A DNA stretch of 54,390 nucleotides, from assembly GCF_019654955.1 (NCBI RefSeq), contig NZ_BPEV01000033.1:1-54390 (forward strand), in the 5' to 3' direction. The notes beneath the pieces were generated by a model. The model saw nothing but the letters and a program-made list of their open reading frames with translations. It searched no databases and was not told where the DNA came from. The position numbers and the translations under genes were made by a program. Position 1 is the stretch's first letter, and each line of letters opens with the position of its first letter. The stretch comes from Shewanella sp. KT0246 (GTDB lineage: Bacteria > Pseudomonadota > Gammaproteobacteria > Enterobacterales > Shewanellaceae). Positions 27,866 through 36,652 of the stretch are shown piece by piece.

Positions 27866-30800
27866 TATTGATTGCCCTCAGTGCTAGTCGATACGGTTTC
27901 ATTGATGTATTCATCTAAGTCAGCCAAGGTGCCTTTGTGATACACGCTGAGCATTGGCTTAAGTAGTTGCATGGCTGTATGGCCAAATCCTTGCTCAGTG
28001 AAATCCTCTGGGAAGCTAAATAAACGTTTATTGTGTGGATCGTTTCCTTCACCAAACTCGGTTTGTTCATCAATCCATTGGCTTTGGGCTTCATGGAGTT
28101 TTTCATCGTGCTCACCTTCGGCTTCAACGTAGGCAAGGGCAGTACGGGGCATAAAGCAAAGAGGCTGTGCTTGGCCGTTAACATAAGCTTGAATAAACAG
28201 TTGCAACAGTTGCTGTGCTGCATCAGTTTTTATGGCAGTAAAGGCATGAAAATGGCCTATATCCAGCAGGTAACTGTTTTTCTCTACTCCAGCCGCGTTT
28301 AAACACAAGTGACGTAAGTAAACCCGCAAAAAGTCCCGGCCGTGAGCAGTCCCAGGGCGATAGTTCACTTGGCCCTTGGCGTAAATATCATCAATGCGGC
28401 CAATCAAATTGACTTCGATAGTTTGTTGCGGCGTTAATTTAATGTCGTTAAAGGATAAATCCACATCCACTTCAGTGGTTTGAGTTTCAGCAGTTAAATA
28501 CAATACACGGCCAATGAGTGGTGCGATATCTTTTTGATATTGATTGAGTAGCAAATCATCAAAAGGCTTCATCGGTAATGAACCGCTAGCTTTTAGCTTG
28601 GCGACAAACTCAATATCTGCATGTTCTAACTGATTTGAAATAGCGCTATCGAGTAAAGCGGATTGCAGCTTGTAACGCTCAAGCGAGTCTAAACCAAAAG
28701 GTTCATCATTATCGTCGGCCTGAATACGCAGGTTAAAGTCGACTTTAAGGCTACGATTTAAAAAGAACTGCGCAGGGCTTCTAAAGAAACGCAATAAAGC
28801 AGATAGCTCAAGAGTAAGTTGATGTTCTGTCGCTGCATCGGCTAAATCTGATTGTAAATCCACAGCAATAGGTTTAGCAGAGTCGATAAATGCCGATTGC
28901 CATTGCGCTGTTAATGGATCATTAAACTTAGGCGGGCACCATTGATGGCTATAACTTTGCTGAAAAGAAGTTTGTTGTAACCTAGATTGCTGCAATGGCG
29001 AGTCAGAAATCTCAGACTGAAATAGTTTCGCATCGAAAGGTTGCAGCGGTTGCTGAACAATCAAATGCTCAATAATAGCTTGGTCGGCAGCGTCATTACT
29101 GATGTTTGACCGTAGAGTCGAGTCTGAACCTTCGGTGAAGCAATAATCGGCAAAGTAACACAGTTGATAATACTCAATAAGCTCTGACACTAACATCGAC
29201 GGAATTCGCTCGGCATTATCGCGCTCTGAGTGGCCAATGTAACTGATATAAAGCTGCTGCCTTGCTGATAAAAGCGCTTCTAAAAAGAGGTATCTGTCAT
29301 CTAATCTACGAGATCGGTCGCCTTTTATTGCGCCATTGTGCGCCATCAAGTCAAAGCCCACAGGATGCTGGACTCGAGGATAAACACCGTCATTCATCCC
29401 TAATAAACACACCACTTTAAATGGAATCGATCGCATTGGCATTAAGGTACAAAAGTTAACGCTACCTGCAAGGTATCGCTGACCCACTCTTGATTCATTT
29501 AAGCGTTGATTGAACCACTGTTTAAGCACTTCAATATCAAGCTCGCCATGATGACCTGCGCCTTCTAACTCTTCTTTTAATGCTGTTAATGCTTCACGGA
29601 TGGTTTGAACTTGTTCGCGTTCATCGTCATCAGCTTCAAAAAATACATCGAGTAATTGATAAAGCTGTTCAATGCGCTCAAGTGTCGGGCAGGTGGTCGC
29701 AAGTTGCAGTTGATACTCATCAATGGACTCTAAAAAGTTAAGTAAGTAACCCAAGGTTTGCGCAGATTGTCCTTCAACACCCTTTACTAACAAGGTTTCA
29801 TGGTAAATCGATGAGTCGTCGTTGAAAGCGTAACCTTGAATAAGACGGCTAATGCCAAATGCCCATGAGTTCTGTTTAAAACCAGGAACACCTTGTTGCA
29901 GGCGAGTGTGTTCATCACGCCCCCAACGAACATTGGCGTCATCTAACCAGCGCCTGATGAGCTGTAAACCGTCATCATCGAGTTGAAACTTGCGTAAAAT
30001 AGCGGGCACTTCAAGAATACTAATGATATCTGTTAAGCCAAAACGACTTTGATTGATATTAAGTAAATTTAAGAAACTATTAATTAGTGGCGACTCTTGC
30101 GCAGCGCCTCTATCTGCAATGGCATAAGGAATATAATAGTTACTTTGACGAGTACCTTTTAACGCGCCTTGTAAAGAGCTTGATTGGCTATTACTTGTGC
30201 CAAAAACTGCATCAATGTACGGCGCATAAGCTGCAACATCAGGCATCATAACCACAATATCTTTAGGCAGTAAGCTGTCACTATTGTCTTTATTGGAAAG
30301 GAGTTCTAATAAATGATCGTGCAGGGTTTCAACTTCACGTAGCGGGCTATGACAGCTTCTTAAAGTAATCGAATCATCAGTTGGTTTAAGACTTCTTCGC
30401 GCCTCAGCATTTTGATAAAAATGCGCATCTGGCCCTAATGCTTGGCCTAATGTTTCCATTTGTAAAATGTCGAACTGCAAACCTTGAAGTAGGTTTAGCT
30501 CATCAGGGGATTGCTCTGGTTCTATGTAACAATCGTAGCTAAAGTCAGTGTGCTCAGCAGGTAACTCCAGCATTAAATCTAAAAGTTCACGTCCCATTTT
30601 GCCGTTATTGGCTAAAATGGGATTGCCGACTTCTAACTTTTCTTCCCACAGTTCACCTAACTGTTTTTTATCAGCGTATTGCAGCGCCATACGAGCGCGA
30701 GCTTTAGGGTCAACGATATCGCCCCAATAATGCTGGCAAGGGCTTAATGAAAACATGATAACTTCGATACGTTCGGCTAAATGGTAAAGCACCTCAAGGG

Positions 30801-31593
30801 TTTGCGGTGGCATGGATGAAATACCAAACACAAATAACCGCTCTGGTAATGAGCCGATAACCGTTTGAGGGTTTTGCAGCGCTGAAATCAATTCTTGATG
30901 TAAATTGGCGCGATGATAATGGCTACCCTTGATGGTGTTTTGATTGTAGTCAATTAATGCTCGCCACAACTTAGGTTGCCATAACTGATTTTGTTCCAGT
31001 TTTATCGGGTGCTCGTTTTGCTCCCAACCAAGGATCCAACTTGGGCGATAAACTAAGTATTGGTCAAAAATATCGGCAATACGGCCACACAATTGATAAA
31101 GCTTCATCGCATCAAAATGCTGTTGATGCTGGGCCGATAAAATACTTAAGCTATCTTTTGTAGGGGTATGTGTTTGTGCTGCTTCTACCGCAGAAGGATC
31201 TAAGTTTAGGTTAGTGCCTGTAAAATCGGTCGTTAACTCAGGAGTGAGGTACGCTTTTAGTGGCGCAAAATCTTCATCTGTTAATAAAGTTGGCAGCAAA
31301 TCCATTAACTTCCACGTCATGGCCGCCTTGGTAAAAGCATTATCTTTGGGCACATCAGGCAATAATTCATGGCAAAGTTGCCAAGTAAAGCTAGATGGAA
31401 GCGGGAAGGAAAGGGCCGCTGCAATACCATTGTATTTAGCGACTTCTAAACGCAGCCAAGTCGACATACCTGGGCTTTGGACTAGCACATGCTCGTTAGC
31501 CAGCAAGTTAGCATTATCAAGGGGAATGGCTAACATTTTGGAAAGCTGTTCAGATAGCACTTCCATCTGATTCGATTGAATTAATCTAAGCAT
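27865..31593 (-). CDS. recC: exonuclease V gamma subunit RecC
   Basis: A 1242-residue scaffold subunit of RecBCD, which holds the other subunits and recognises the Chi sequence. N-terminal opening MLRLIQSNQMEVLSEQLSKML and VQSPGMSTWLRLEVAKYNGIAA are typical; middle motifs VFGISSMPPQTLEVL, IVVMMPDVAAYAPYIDAVFG and VVCLLGMNDGVYPR follow. It exceeds E. coli RecC (1122), with Gln/Ser-rich insertions near residues 880-915. First gene of the recC-recB-recD operon; no ptrA lies between recC and recB, unlike in E. coli. The Chi sequence for this lineage cannot be read from here. Confidence 0.96.
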   Translation of the reverse strand: MLRLIQSNQMEVLSEQLSKMLAIPLDNANLLANEHVLVQSPGMSTWLRLEVAKYNGIAAALSFPLPSSFTWQLCHELLPDVPKDNAFTKAAMTWKLMDLLPTLLTDEDFAPLKAYLTPELTTDFTGTNLNLDPSAVEAAQTHTPTKDSLSILSAQHQQHFDAMKLYQLCGRIADIFDQYLVYRPSWILGWEQNEHPIKLEQNQLWQPKLWRALIDYNQNTIKGSHYHRANLHQELISALQNPQTVIGSLPERLFVFGISSMPPQTLEVLYHLAERIEVIMFSLSPCQHYWGDIVDPKARARMALQYADKKQLGELWEEKLEVGNPILANNGKMGRELLDLMLELPAEHTDFSYDCYIEPEQSPDELNLLQGLQFDILQMETLGQALGPDAHFYQNAEARRSLKPTDDSITLRSCHSPLREVETLHDHLLELLSNKDNSDSLLPKDIVVMMPDVAAYAPYIDAVFGTSNSQSSSLQGALKGTRQSNYYIPYAIADRGAAQESPLINSFLNLLNINQSRFGLTDIISILEVPAILRKFQLDDDGLQLIRRWLDDANVRWGRDEHTRLQQGVPGFKQNSWAFGISRLIQGYAFNDDSSIYHETLLVKGVEGQSAQTLGYLLNFLESIDEYQLQLATTCPTLERIEQLYQLLDVFFEADDDEREQVQTIREALTALKEELEGAGHHGELDIEVLKQWFNQRLNESRVGQRYLAGSVNFCTLMPMRSIPFKVVCLLGMNDGVYPRVQHPVGFDLMAHNGAIKGDRSRRLDDRYLFLEALLSARQQLYISYIGHSERDNAERIPSMLVSELIEYYQLCYFADYCFTEGSDSTLRSNISNDAADQAIIEHLIVQQPLQPFDAKLFQSEISDSPLQQSRLQQTSFQQSYSHQWCPPKFNDPLTAQWQSAFIDSAKPIAVDLQSDLADAATEHQLTLELSALLRFFRSPAQFFLNRSLKVDFNLRIQADDNDEPFGLDSLERYKLQSALLDSAISNQLEHADIEFVAKLKASGSLPMKPFDDLLLNQYQKDIAPLIGRVLYLTAETQTTEVDVDLSFNDIKLTPQQTIEVNLIGRIDDIYAKGQVNYRPGTAHGRDFLRVYLRHLCLNAAGVEKNSYLLDIGHFHAFTAIKTDAAQQLLQLFIQAYVNGQAQPLCFMPRTALAYVEAEGEHDEKLHEAQSQWIDEQTEFGEGNDPHNKRLFSFPEDFTEQGFGHTAMQLLKPMLSVYHKGTLADLDEYINETVSTSTEGNQ

Positions 31594-31686
31594 TACTGAC
31601 TCGGCAACTGATGATAAAAACCATTCTAAGAGGTTGTTATTAGGTTTGAAAGGCTTTTATAACATAGCGGGGTTAAACGATAAAAT

Positions 31687-31716
31687 AGCAAGCAAATAGG
31701 AAGAGTTTTGCTTGCT
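31687..31716. other. hairpin upstream of recC
   Basis: Perfect 10-base-pair inverted repeat AGCAAGCAAA / TTTGCTTGCT with a 10-base loop, about 95 bases upstream of the recC start. On the plus strand it is followed by TTGATTTG and on the minus strand by ATTTTATCG, so it could be a terminator for a transcript crossing from the repeat element or an operator for recC; undecided. Confidence 0.45.
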
Positions 31717-31841
31717 TTGATTTGTGATAGTTTGGTTAGTAGGGGAGCTGATAAGGCAGGTTAAAGAGGTAAGAGATTTCGTTTCTTCTACTTCAACTTA
31801 TTTTACCTTTATTTCCAAACTTTGTTTGAATTAGGATAAAG

Positions 31842-32392
31842 GTCGTGGCGCTTCGCCCCTTCTTTTGTAAATTGTGACGAAAGGGAAACAACAGCATTTC
31901 CCTTTTCGATATCCCTTGCCGCTCCGACGAAGTGTGGTTCCTTATGCTAAATTAGCGAGTTTACTACCGCCTCAGATTCGCCATCCCTGGCTCAATCTTA
32001 GGCTGTGTCGGTTTCCTGCCTCCATCACGCAAATTAGCTCAAAGCATTCGGGCACTTCAAACGGAGAATTTTGAGCCTGCAGCCTCGTTTGTCATAGCTA
32101 GAAAAACACATCTTTTAAAGGCCAAAATGTTCAATGTGAATTGAGGAAAGCAAGAAAATTACGTGAGCCCAGACATGGATGTCTGGCTAGCTTTCGAGGG
32201 GAAGGGACGCCCCATCGTAAGCGTTAGTGTTTTTTGCCGATTGACGAGGTTGGCTAAAAATGAAGTTTGACGCTGTGAAAATCCCCATTGAAATATTTCG
32301 CTTTTCAGAAAATTTCTTAGGGGCAGCGGGGTGTTCCAAGAGGGTATTGCTGTTGATACCCTTTTGGTCTGGTGTGGGCGAAGCACCACGAC
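31842..32392. repeat. two diverged inverted copies of a structured intergenic repeat
   Basis: A 551-base non-coding block in the 837-base gap between recC and the transglutaminase gene. Left end GTCGTGGCGCTTCGCCC (31842-31858) and right end GGGCGAAGCACCACGAC (32376-32392) are inverted copies with one difference. Inside each end lies a hairpin with the same 8-base loop CAACAGCA: the left stem is 31878-31888 with 31897-31908, the right stem 32336-32347 with 32356-32367. Stem bases next to the loop differ between copies yet stay paired. Each copy seems to end in a small hairpin plus GGCTCA (left 31980-31996; right 32163-32186). The middle holds another stem, GCTCAAA 32037-32043 with TTTGAGC 32070-32076. 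Short open frames here look accidental. Confidence 0.75.
32169..32186. other. hairpin in the right copy of the repeat
   Basis: 8-base-pair stem CCAGACAT / ATGTCTGG closing a two-base GG gap. The corresponding place in the left copy, GCCATCCCTGGC at 31980-31991, is also a small hairpin, and both are followed (in copy orientation) by GGCTCA-like sequence. Confidence 0.6.
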
Positions 32393-32430
32393 GTTAATCT
32401 CATTTAAATGAGCAAATTAAAAAGTTAACC

Positions 32431-34524
32431 CTACAATCCCATTTTCACTTTCCTAAAGTAGCGCTTAAACAAGATTTGATGTTGTTCAACCTGCTTATCA
32501 CTTAACTGCTGATATTGAAGTGCAATAAAGTGTTCTGTCATTTTTTCAAAATCGAATACCAATTGCGGTTGCTCTTGATGTAGCACTTGATGTACAAAGT
32601 TTGCAAATGCTTGTGGTGGCATGGTCTCACGTGGGTAACCTTTTTTAGCTAACTTAGCGCATATAAGGTTATAGCGTTTGATGATTGGGTCCTGTTTGGG
32701 GCTTAAATTAAACACACCCGCATAGTAGGCAATCACTAACGCTATAAGGCTAAAGCTGATAATCATTAAGATGATCATTTTACTGGTATTTACATCACCA
32801 AGTAATTCACTGAGCACTTGTTGCTGGCGCTCTCCATCAAAGCCAAGTACCCAGACGCTCCAGTAAAAATCCAAACTTGCTAGTTGCAGTCGAATATCAT
32901 TAAGCCAAGGGATTTCTTTTAATCTCAAACTGGTAAACGGACTGTCTTGTAAGTAGCTATCTTGGCCGGTAAACATGGCATCAAAACCATCTAATATTCG
33001 CTCAGGCGCTATCATAGCCGTTGGATCAAAACGAACCCAGCCTTGTCCTTCAAACCAGACTTCGGTCCATGCATGAGCCATGTACTGATAAATACTGTAA
33101 TAACCTGCTTTAGGGTTGTACTCACCGCCTTGATAGCCAGCAACCATACGAGCCGGTATACCACTTGAACGTGCCATAAACACTAATGCTGACGCGTAAT
33201 GAGAGCAAAACCCCGCTTTGTTTTCAAACAAGAAATCATCCACTTGATCGCCGCCGATAGGAGGTGGGCTTAAGGTATAAAAATACGGTTGTTCAGTAAA
33301 ATAACGCATCATTGCGTTAATGCGATTAACGGGGTTAGGGTATTCCTTGGCAAATTGCTGCCCCAGCGCTTGAGTTTTAGGATTGGTTTTAGTTGGCAGA
33401 GTTAAATTAATCCGCCTGGTCAGTGGTGGTAATTCAGCTTCAAGTTTGCTGTTAGGATAAGAGGTCACTCGATAACTAAAACGTTGATCTACATTACGTA
33501 ATGAGAATAAGCGAAAATCACTCATTTCTACCACTTGCTCAGTGGGAGAGAAGGATTGGTCTAAGCCAAAAAGCCATTTTTGAAATGTGGGTTCGGTAAT
33601 TACCTGATAATTTAAAGGGTTATCAAGCTCAGGCCCTTGGGGACGTGGTCTGCTAGGTCTTTCCCCATAAATCTTAAGTTGTTGATTTTTTCTTTTATTT
33701 GCTTGCTTCCATGTTTTTCCATCATAGTTTTCCATCACCAACGCGCGCCAGTATAGTTCCTGATTAGGTATAAGCTGTGATTTAGAAAAATTTTGAGTCT
33801 CGTTATCAAATCCGACTCTAAATGCCAGGCTTGGCGAGCGAGTGAGTTTACTGATATCTCCCAGTGAAACTTCATCAGATAAGCCTGTAGTGGCATTGTT
33901 CATGCTTGGGGCTAACCATAATGGAGGTAGGCGCGGGAATACTACAAAAAGGAGTAATGCTAAGGGCAGACTTTGCAAAAATAATTTTAAACCAAAGCTT
34001 AAGTGAACCTTTCTGCTGCTATGTTGATATACGCTGATAAGGACGCAGGCGTTGATAACGCAGACAAACAGTAAATGCACAGTATCTAAGATGCTTTGGC
34101 GCTCAAGCAGCGCAAACGCAATGAGAAAATAGCCTACTAATACCACGACTTTTACATCACGAATTTGACGCATTTCAATGTATTTAAGCGCGTAACCCAG
34201 CAGTAGCAAATTAACGAGTGCGTTAAGCATGCCAATTTCTTTAGACACTAAAGCTAATGTGGCGGCGGCGCCAATGGCAAGGCTGGTGACTAATAGCTTT
34301 GGCGGGGCGGCGACTTTGCCAAAATAAATACCCACTCGCCAAACAAAGCAAATGGCGCAAATACCAATACTCCACAACGTGGCATCTTGATAAAGTGGCG
34401 ATAACACCAACACATTGGTTAACAGTAACCAAAACAGGGTATTACGACCGATGTTTTCATTAAAGTTATCGTTAAATGAATCCGTTAAACTTGCATTTTG
34501 AGGTGCTGTTTTTTTAGCTTTCAT
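32431..34524 (-). CDS. tgpA: transglutaminase-like membrane protein (TgpA/DUF3488 type)
   Basis: A 697-residue inner-membrane protein. Residues 20-210 hold several membrane helices (DUF3488), followed by a periplasmic transglutaminase-like domain with the Cys-His-Asp triad in AGFCSHYASALVFMARSSGIPAR, YMAHAWTEVWF and GWVRFDPT, then one more helix and a C-terminal DUF4129-like cytoplasmic tail. The start was set at 34524 because GGGAG is spaced just upstream; an ATG four codons earlier exists. It overlaps the DUF58 gene by 11 bases. The P. aeruginosa homologue TgpA is essential for growth; the substrate is unknown, presumably an envelope component. Confidence 0.9.
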   Translation of the reverse strand: MKAKKTAPQNASLTDSFNDNFNENIGRNTLFWLLLTNVLVLSPLYQDATLWSIGICAICFVWRVGIYFGKVAAPPKLLVTSLAIGAAATLALVSKEIGMLNALVNLLLLGYALKYIEMRQIRDVKVVVLVGYFLIAFALLERQSILDTVHLLFVCVINACVLISVYQHSSRKVHLSFGLKLFLQSLPLALLLFVVFPRLPPLWLAPSMNNATTGLSDEVSLGDISKLTRSPSLAFRVGFDNETQNFSKSQLIPNQELYWRALVMENYDGKTWKQANKRKNQQLKIYGERPSRPRPQGPELDNPLNYQVITEPTFQKWLFGLDQSFSPTEQVVEMSDFRLFSLRNVDQRFSYRVTSYPNSKLEAELPPLTRRINLTLPTKTNPKTQALGQQFAKEYPNPVNRINAMMRYFTEQPYFYTLSPPPIGGDQVDDFLFENKAGFCSHYASALVFMARSSGIPARMVAGYQGGEYNPKAGYYSIYQYMAHAWTEVWFEGQGWVRFDPTAMIAPERILDGFDAMFTGQDSYLQDSPFTSLRLKEIPWLNDIRLQLASLDFYWSVWVLGFDGERQQQVLSELLGDVNTSKMIILMIISFSLIALVIAYYAGVFNLSPKQDPIIKRYNLICAKLAKKGYPRETMPPQAFANFVHQVLHQEQPQLVFDFEKMTEHFIALQYQQLSDKQVEQHQILFKRYFRKVKMGL

Positions 34525-35581
34525 CAGCACTCCCATTGTTTAATTCATTAGTGTTGCCGAACAGTGCAATGAGTTGTTGGCATTGTTTACGGTGTGCTTC
34601 GCCGCTGTCTTGTTCAATGATGTGCTGATTAAGGGCTAAACCAAACACTTGCTGTCCTTGAGATAAGGCATTGACTTGCCATGCGAGTTTGCTGAGTTTT
34701 TGCTCAAGGCTATTGCCTCGAGTGTCATCAAGGCTTAACCACACGGGTTTACCCTCTGGTTGCGCAAACTCTTTGGTTAGCATGCCTCGACCTTGGGCCC
34801 ACTGTTTCCAAGCGACCTGTTTTAATGACTCACCTTCAACATAGGTTTTTAAGCCTTTGTAATCGTCTACTCCAGGCTGTAATTTGCCGTGGTCAAATTC
34901 TGTGCTGTTATCGTCATCTAAACTGGTGAGCGATACTTGAGTGTTGAGCGGTTCAGCATAAATGATGTGATTGATATCTAAATCAACATAAGTCCAAGTG
35001 CGGAACAAACCTAAAGGGAAATTGGATGAAACTTGAATTCGCCCTGGATTAAATGTGCCACGAACCTGTGGAGAGAAAGCGATAGTTGCATGGATTGACT
35101 CACCAACATCTGTCAGTCGAATATGTCGCTGGTCAGCAAAGTTTAGGCAAATTTGTTGATGGCTAGTTTGACTGTTATTTTTGTTTATTTTGCTGGTTAA
35201 ACTTACCGGGAATGCAATATTTTGATTGGCATAAGTTTCAGGTGGTGTTTGAGATGTAAGTGTTAACCCTGCAAGGTTTTTATAGCTGTAGATAATACAA
35301 GTATGCAGTACACTTGCCAGCAATAAGCTTAGGCCTATGACTAAGTTATTTTGATAGTTTGTTCCAAATAGATAGAGTACAAAAATAAGTGCAAACCACG
35401 CGATACCAAAGCCACTGGGTAAGATGAAAATACTCTTATGGGTCAGCGTGACCTGTTTGTTGGGGGGGATCCGCTTGTTAAGCCAATGCCCCCAGCGGCG
35501 CGTTATTCGATGAGGAATGAAGCGTGAATACCATTTTTGATTTGGCTGAAAACTTGCTCGTGGTTCAACTTTCTTATTCAT
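34514..35581 (-). CDS. DUF58 domain protein
   Basis: A 355-residue protein with two membrane helices near residues 50-95 and a C-terminal DUF58 (von Willebrand A-like) domain whose hallmark is DDYKGLKTYVEGESLKQVAWKQWA. DUF58 proteins are regular companions of MoxR ATPases and transglutaminase-like proteins and probably bring a client to the ATPase. It starts five bases after the moxR stop and overlaps the next gene, indicating one operon moxR-DUF58-tgpA. Confidence 0.9.
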   Translation of the reverse strand: MNKKVEPRASFQPNQKWYSRFIPHRITRRWGHWLNKRIPPNKQVTLTHKSIFILPSGFGIAWFALIFVLYLFGTNYQNNLVIGLSLLLASVLHTCIIYSYKNLAGLTLTSQTPPETYANQNIAFPVSLTSKINKNNSQTSHQQICLNFADQRHIRLTDVGESIHATIAFSPQVRGTFNPGRIQVSSNFPLGLFRTWTYVDLDINHIIYAEPLNTQVSLTSLDDDNSTEFDHGKLQPGVDDYKGLKTYVEGESLKQVAWKQWAQGRGMLTKEFAQPEGKPVWLSLDDTRGNSLEQKLSKLAWQVNALSQGQQVFGLALNQHIIEQDSGEAHRKQCQQLIALFGNTNELNNGSADES

Positions 35582-35586
35582 ACTTG

Positions 35587-36498
35587 CTAGCTAATTGGGT
35601 TAACGCTAGCAAGAATATGATCAGACAAGGCTTGACCTTGTAACTGACTATTCGTGCGAATACGGTGTTCAGCCACGCAGTGAAATACCGCTTGAATATC
35701 TTCAGGTACCACGTAATTGCGATGATGTATAAACGCCCAAGATTTAGCGGCATCTAACAGCGCAATACTGGCACGGGGAGATAGGCCGTTGCCATCAGCC
35801 TGCTGGCGAGAAAATTGTGCTAAATGAATGAGGTATTTGAGTACAGCATCAGATGCGCTCACTTTCTGAACTTGGTTTTGTAAGCTGATTAACTCATCAG
35901 GCGTAAAGCATTGAGACAGTGGTTCAGCTACGCTGCGTGAAGTTAAGCCTTTGAGCATTTCAAGTTCAGCTTGCTCATTCGGGTAGCCAATAGAAATACG
36001 CATCATAAAGCGATCTAATTGTGATTCAGGTAATGGAAACGTACCTGATTGCTCAATAGGGTTTTGCGTTGCAATAACAAAGAAAGGTTTTGGCAACGGG
36101 TGAGTGGTGCCATCTAAGGTGATTTGGCGTTCAGCCATAGCTTCGAGAAGCGCGCTTTGGGTTTTAGGGCTAGCACGGTTAATTTCATCGGCTAACAGCA
36201 TTTGATTAAAAATGGGCCCAGGGTGAAAAGTAAATTGTTGCTGTTCCTGCTGATAAATCGACACACCGAGAATGTCGGCAGGGAGCATATCGCTGGTGAA
36301 TTGGATCCGTTGGTAACTCATGCCTAAAGAGGTAGCGAGCGCTTGGGATAAACTGGTTTTGCCCATTCCCGGTAAATCTTCAATTAATAAGTGGCCTTTA
36401 GCCAAAATGCAGGCCACAGCCAGTTTAATTTGCTCTGGTTTACCCAGTAATACACTTTCTAATTGCGATAATAATTGTTTTAGTTTTGACGCTGGCAC
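35587..36498 (-). CDS. MoxR-family AAA+ ATPase
   Basis: A 303-residue chaperone-like ATPase. Walker A is EDLPGMGKTSLSQALA, Walker B LLADEINRASPKTQSALLEAMAERQ, sensor 1 FFVIATQNPIEQSGTFPLPE, with arginine finger in QLDRFMMRI. The GTG at 36498 is the start, with GGAG six bases upstream. MoxR proteins remodel or insert metal and envelope proteins together with DUF58 partners; here the neighbourhood points to envelope maintenance with TgpA. Confidence 0.93.
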   Translation of the reverse strand: MPASKLKQLLSQLESVLLGKPEQIKLAVACILAKGHLLIEDLPGMGKTSLSQALATSLGMSYQRIQFTSDMLPADILGVSIYQQEQQQFTFHPGPIFNQMLLADEINRASPKTQSALLEAMAERQITLDGTTHPLPKPFFVIATQNPIEQSGTFPLPESQLDRFMMRISIGYPNEQAELEMLKGLTSRSVAEPLSQCFTPDELISLQNQVQKVSASDAVLKYLIHLAQFSRQQADGNGLSPRASIALLDAAKSWAFIHHRNYVVPEDIQAVFHCVAEHRIRTNSQLQGQALSDHILASVNPIS

Positions 36499-36652
36499 TC
36501 AGGACTCCGTTAGTTAACAAATTAAAAAGTGATGTTTGTTAACAAATACACCGAAACTATAACGTTACCTTGTCATTAATTAGAAGGAAAGCACTTAACG
36601 TCATTAAGCTGTAAAAGTTTATTAAATGCTTAAGACATTATTAACAGCTGTT

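Noticed and set aside
31874..32074. 66-residue plus-strand open frame in the repeat element
   Set aside because: Begins within the left hairpin region, lacks a ribosome site and has protein composition typical of non-coding sequence.
32159..32389. 76-residue minus-strand open frame in the repeat element
   Set aside because: It runs straight across the hairpins and the inverted end of the repeat, has no convincing ribosome site, and its sequence is explained by the structured repeat; similar frames in such repeats are usually spurious.
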